Assembly (NCBI RefSeq): GCF_051014445.1
Contig: NC_135141.1
Location: forward strand, 3,658,001-3,722,000
From: Colletes latitarsis
Taxonomy: Eukaryota > Arthropoda > Insecta > Hymenoptera > Colletidae
Direction: 5' to 3'
Length of the DNA: 64,000 nucleotides
In this document: positions 61,853 to 64,000 of the stretch, piece by piece
How the letters are laid out: the number at the start of each line of letters is the position of its first letter
How positions within the stretch are numbered: the stretch's first letter is position 1
Made by a program: the position numbers and the translations under genes
The notes under the pieces: model-generated
The model's input: the letters and a program-made list of their open reading frames with translations, nothing else
What the model was told of the DNA's origin: nothing
Databases searched by the model: none

Positions 61853-64000
61853 TCAAACCCGAAAAAACCCAGGTTCTGGCCAACAAGTATGCGAAGAAGG
61901 CAAAATCATGAGCCAGATGTGGGCATAAGCCAAACCTAACCCAGACCTAACCGGTTTTATCCTCTAAAATATTGATCGAAACCAGGTTTTATTGACTGCT
62001 TCTGTGTGGTACCACATTACTACGTGATTCAAATCCGAAAAAACCCAGGATCTGGCCAACAATTACGCAAAGAAGGCAAAATCATGAGCCAGATGCGGGC
62101 ATAACCCAGACCTAACCCAAACCTTACCGGTGTTATCCTCTAAAATATCGATCGAAACTAGGTTCAATTGACTGTTTCACTGTGGTACCACATCACTACG
62201 TGATTCAAACTGGAAAAAACCCAGGATCTGGCCAACAAGTATGCGAAGAAGGCAAAATCATGAGCCAGATGCGTGCATTACCCAGACCTAACCCAGACCT
62301 AACCGGTGTCATCCTCCAAAATATTGATCGAAACCAAATTTAATGGATTGTTTCTGAGTGCTACCACATTACTACGTGATTCGAAACCGAAAAAACCCAG
62401 GATCAGGCCAACAAGTATGCGAAGAAGGAAAAATCATGTGCCAGATGCGCGCATAACCCAGACCTAAGCCAGACGTAACCGGTTTTATCCTCTAAAATAT
62501 TGATCGAAACCAGGTTTTATTGACTGCTACTGTTTGGTACCACATTACTACGTGATTCAAATCCGAATAAACCCAGGATCTGGCCAACAAGTATGCAAAG
62601 AAGGCAAAATCATGAGCCAGATGCGCGCATAACCCAGACCTAACCGGTGTCATCCTCTAAAATATTGATCGAAACCAAGTTTAATGGGCAGTTTCAGTGT
62701 GGTATCACATTACAACGAGACTCAAACCCGAAAAAAACCCAGGATCTGGCCAACAAGTATGCGAAGAAGGCAAAATCATGAGCCAGATGCGTGCATAACC
62801 CAGACCTAACCCAGACCTAACCGGTTTTATCCTCTAAAATATTGATCGAAACCAAATTTAATGGACTGTTTCAGTGTGGTACCACATTACTACGTGACTC
62901 AAACCCGAAAAAACCCAGGTTCTGGCCAACAAGTATTCTAAGAAGGCAAAATCATGAGCCAGATGTGGGCATAACCCAGACCTAACCCAGACCTTACCGG
63001 TTTTATCCTCTTAAATATTGATCGAAACCAGGTTTTATTGACTGTTACTGTGTGGTACCACATTACTACGTGATTCAAATCCGAAAAACCCAGGATCTGG
63101 CCAACAAGTATGCGAAGAAGGCAAAATCTTGAGCCAGATGCGGGCATAAGCCAGACCTAACCGGTTTTGTCCTCTAAAATATTAATCGAAACCAGGCTTT
63201 ATTGACTGATACTGTGTGGTACCACTTTACTACGTGATTTAAATCCGAAAAAAACCCAGGATCTGGCCAACAAGTATGCAAAGAAGGCAAAATCATGAGC
63301 CAGATGCGGGCATAACACAGACCTAACCCAGACCTAACCGGTTTTATCCTCTAAAATATTGATCGAAACCAGGTTTTATTGACTGTTACTGTGTGGTACC
63401 ACATTACTACGAGATTTAAATCCGAAAAAAACCCAGGATCTGGCCAACAAGTATGCAAAGAAGGCAAAATCATGAGCCAGATGCGGGCATTACACAGACC
63501 TAACCCAGACCTAACCGGTTATATTCTCTAAAATATTGATCGAAACCAGGTTTTGTTGACTGTTTCGTTGTGGTACCGCATTACTACGTGATTCAAACAG
63601 GGTAAAACCCAGGTTCTGGCCAACAAGTATGCGAAGAAGGCAAAATCATGAGCCAGATGCGGGCATAAGCCAGACCTAACCCAGCCCTAACCTGTTTTAT
63701 CCTCTAAAATATTGATCGAAACCAGGTTTTATTGACTGTTACTGTGTGGTACCACATTACTGCGTGATTCAAATCCGAAAAGACCCAGGATCTGGCCAAC
63801 AAGTATGCAAAGATGGAAAAATCATGAGCCTGATGCGGGCATAACCCAGACCTAACCGGTTTCATCCTCTAAAATAGTGATCGAAATGAGGTTTAATTGA
63901 CTGTTACTGTGTGGTGCCACATTACTACGTGATTCAAATCCGAAAAAACCCAGGATCTGGCCAACAAGTATGCAAAGAATTCAAAATCATGAGCGAGATG
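61853..64000. repeat. Next higher-order repeat copy, cut by window edge
   Basis: It continues the order of 55913 onward with a few point differences (for example aattacgca at about 62060 and ttacacag at about 63490). Its last kilobase again shows the ttcgttgtggtaccgc monomer followed by the gtgatcgaaatgagg monomer, as at about 31200-31660. Confidence 0.85.

Larger units (their letters stand above)
14837..64000. repeat. 176-bp satellite, array 2 (about 280 head-to-tail monomers, open at right)
   Basis: The same monomer and orientation as array 1, continuing to the window edge. I see no inserted gene, RNA gene or further mobile element in these 49 kb. Monomers fall into recurrent variant classes: gttttattgactgttactg; tttaatggactgtttcag; tttaattgactgtttctg; aaatttaatggattgtttctgag with gtgctacca; gtttaattgtctgtttcag followed by gtccacagaaaacctagg and aatgcggaaaaggtaaaat; and tttagttgactgtttcgttg with gtaccgc. 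Most have two CCCAGACCTAA units (about 176 bp) and a minority one (about 165 bp). The regular recurrence of variant order shows the higher-order repeats listed separately. Confidence 0.97.

Noticed and set aside
48563..63147. Repeated 63-104 codon frames in the satellite (minus and plus), which could look like a conserved small protein family
   Set aside because: They are read-throughs of the tandem monomer; their recurrence only reflects the repeat. Most monomers have stops in these frames and a 176-bp period shifts frame each time.
14837..64000. Regular repeats considered as a CRISPR array
   Set aside because: Monomers are contiguous with no unique spacers, and the context is a eukaryotic satellite with non-LTR retrotransposons.
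14837..64000. CENP-B-box-like sequence around the complement of atattgatcgaaacc (TTTCGATCAATATTTT)
   Set aside because: The TTCG core and the central A fit, but the CGGG part of the box is absent in every monomer inspected.

Overview
The window looks like animal, most probably insect, heterochromatin or subtelomeric DNA. It contains no ordinary host gene, tRNA or rRNA that I can recognise. It holds two kinds of sequence: (i) two GC-rich non-LTR retrotransposons of the R1 clade (R1/TRAS/SART group), both read on the minus strand, and (ii) two stretches (about 4.3 kb and 49 kb) of one AT-richer tandem satellite with a monomer of about 176 bp, roughly 300 monomers in all and all in the same orientation.

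Layout. 1 to about 4940: element 1, cut off by the left window edge. It has an open 1005-aa ORF1 and an ORF2 that is broken by an in-frame TGA and a one-base insertion. 4943-9285: satellite array 1. 9286-14836: element 2, apparently full length, with intact ORF1 (544 aa) and ORF2 (1060 aa), a 36-base A tail (T run on the plus strand) and a perfect 14-bp target-site duplication made of satellite sequence. 14837-64000: satellite array 2. Its left 6 kb is a mosaic of divergent monomers. From about 20.7 kb on it is built of multi-kilobase higher-order repeats (offsets of about 5.6-6.1, 4.7, 4.5, 2.8 and 5.9 kb), which indicates recent segmental amplification.

Three observations stand out. First, almost every monomer carries one or two exact tandem copies of the 11-mer CCCAGACCTAA, whose complement TTAGGTCTGGG is a variant of the insect telomere repeat TTAGG; to my recollection 11-nt variants of this kind are reported in some Hymenoptera. 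Second, in both elements the ORF1 stop and ORF2 start overlap as TAATG, the stop/restart arrangement known from the telomeric element SART1 of Bombyx. Third, element 2 sits precisely inside a satellite monomer, is structurally intact and has strikingly hairpin-rich UTRs. Together these suggest a subtelomere-like landscape in which a telomere-motif-bearing satellite hosts R1-clade elements. The taxonomic call (insect, possibly Hymenoptera) is inference from element type and telomere motif, not from any host gene.
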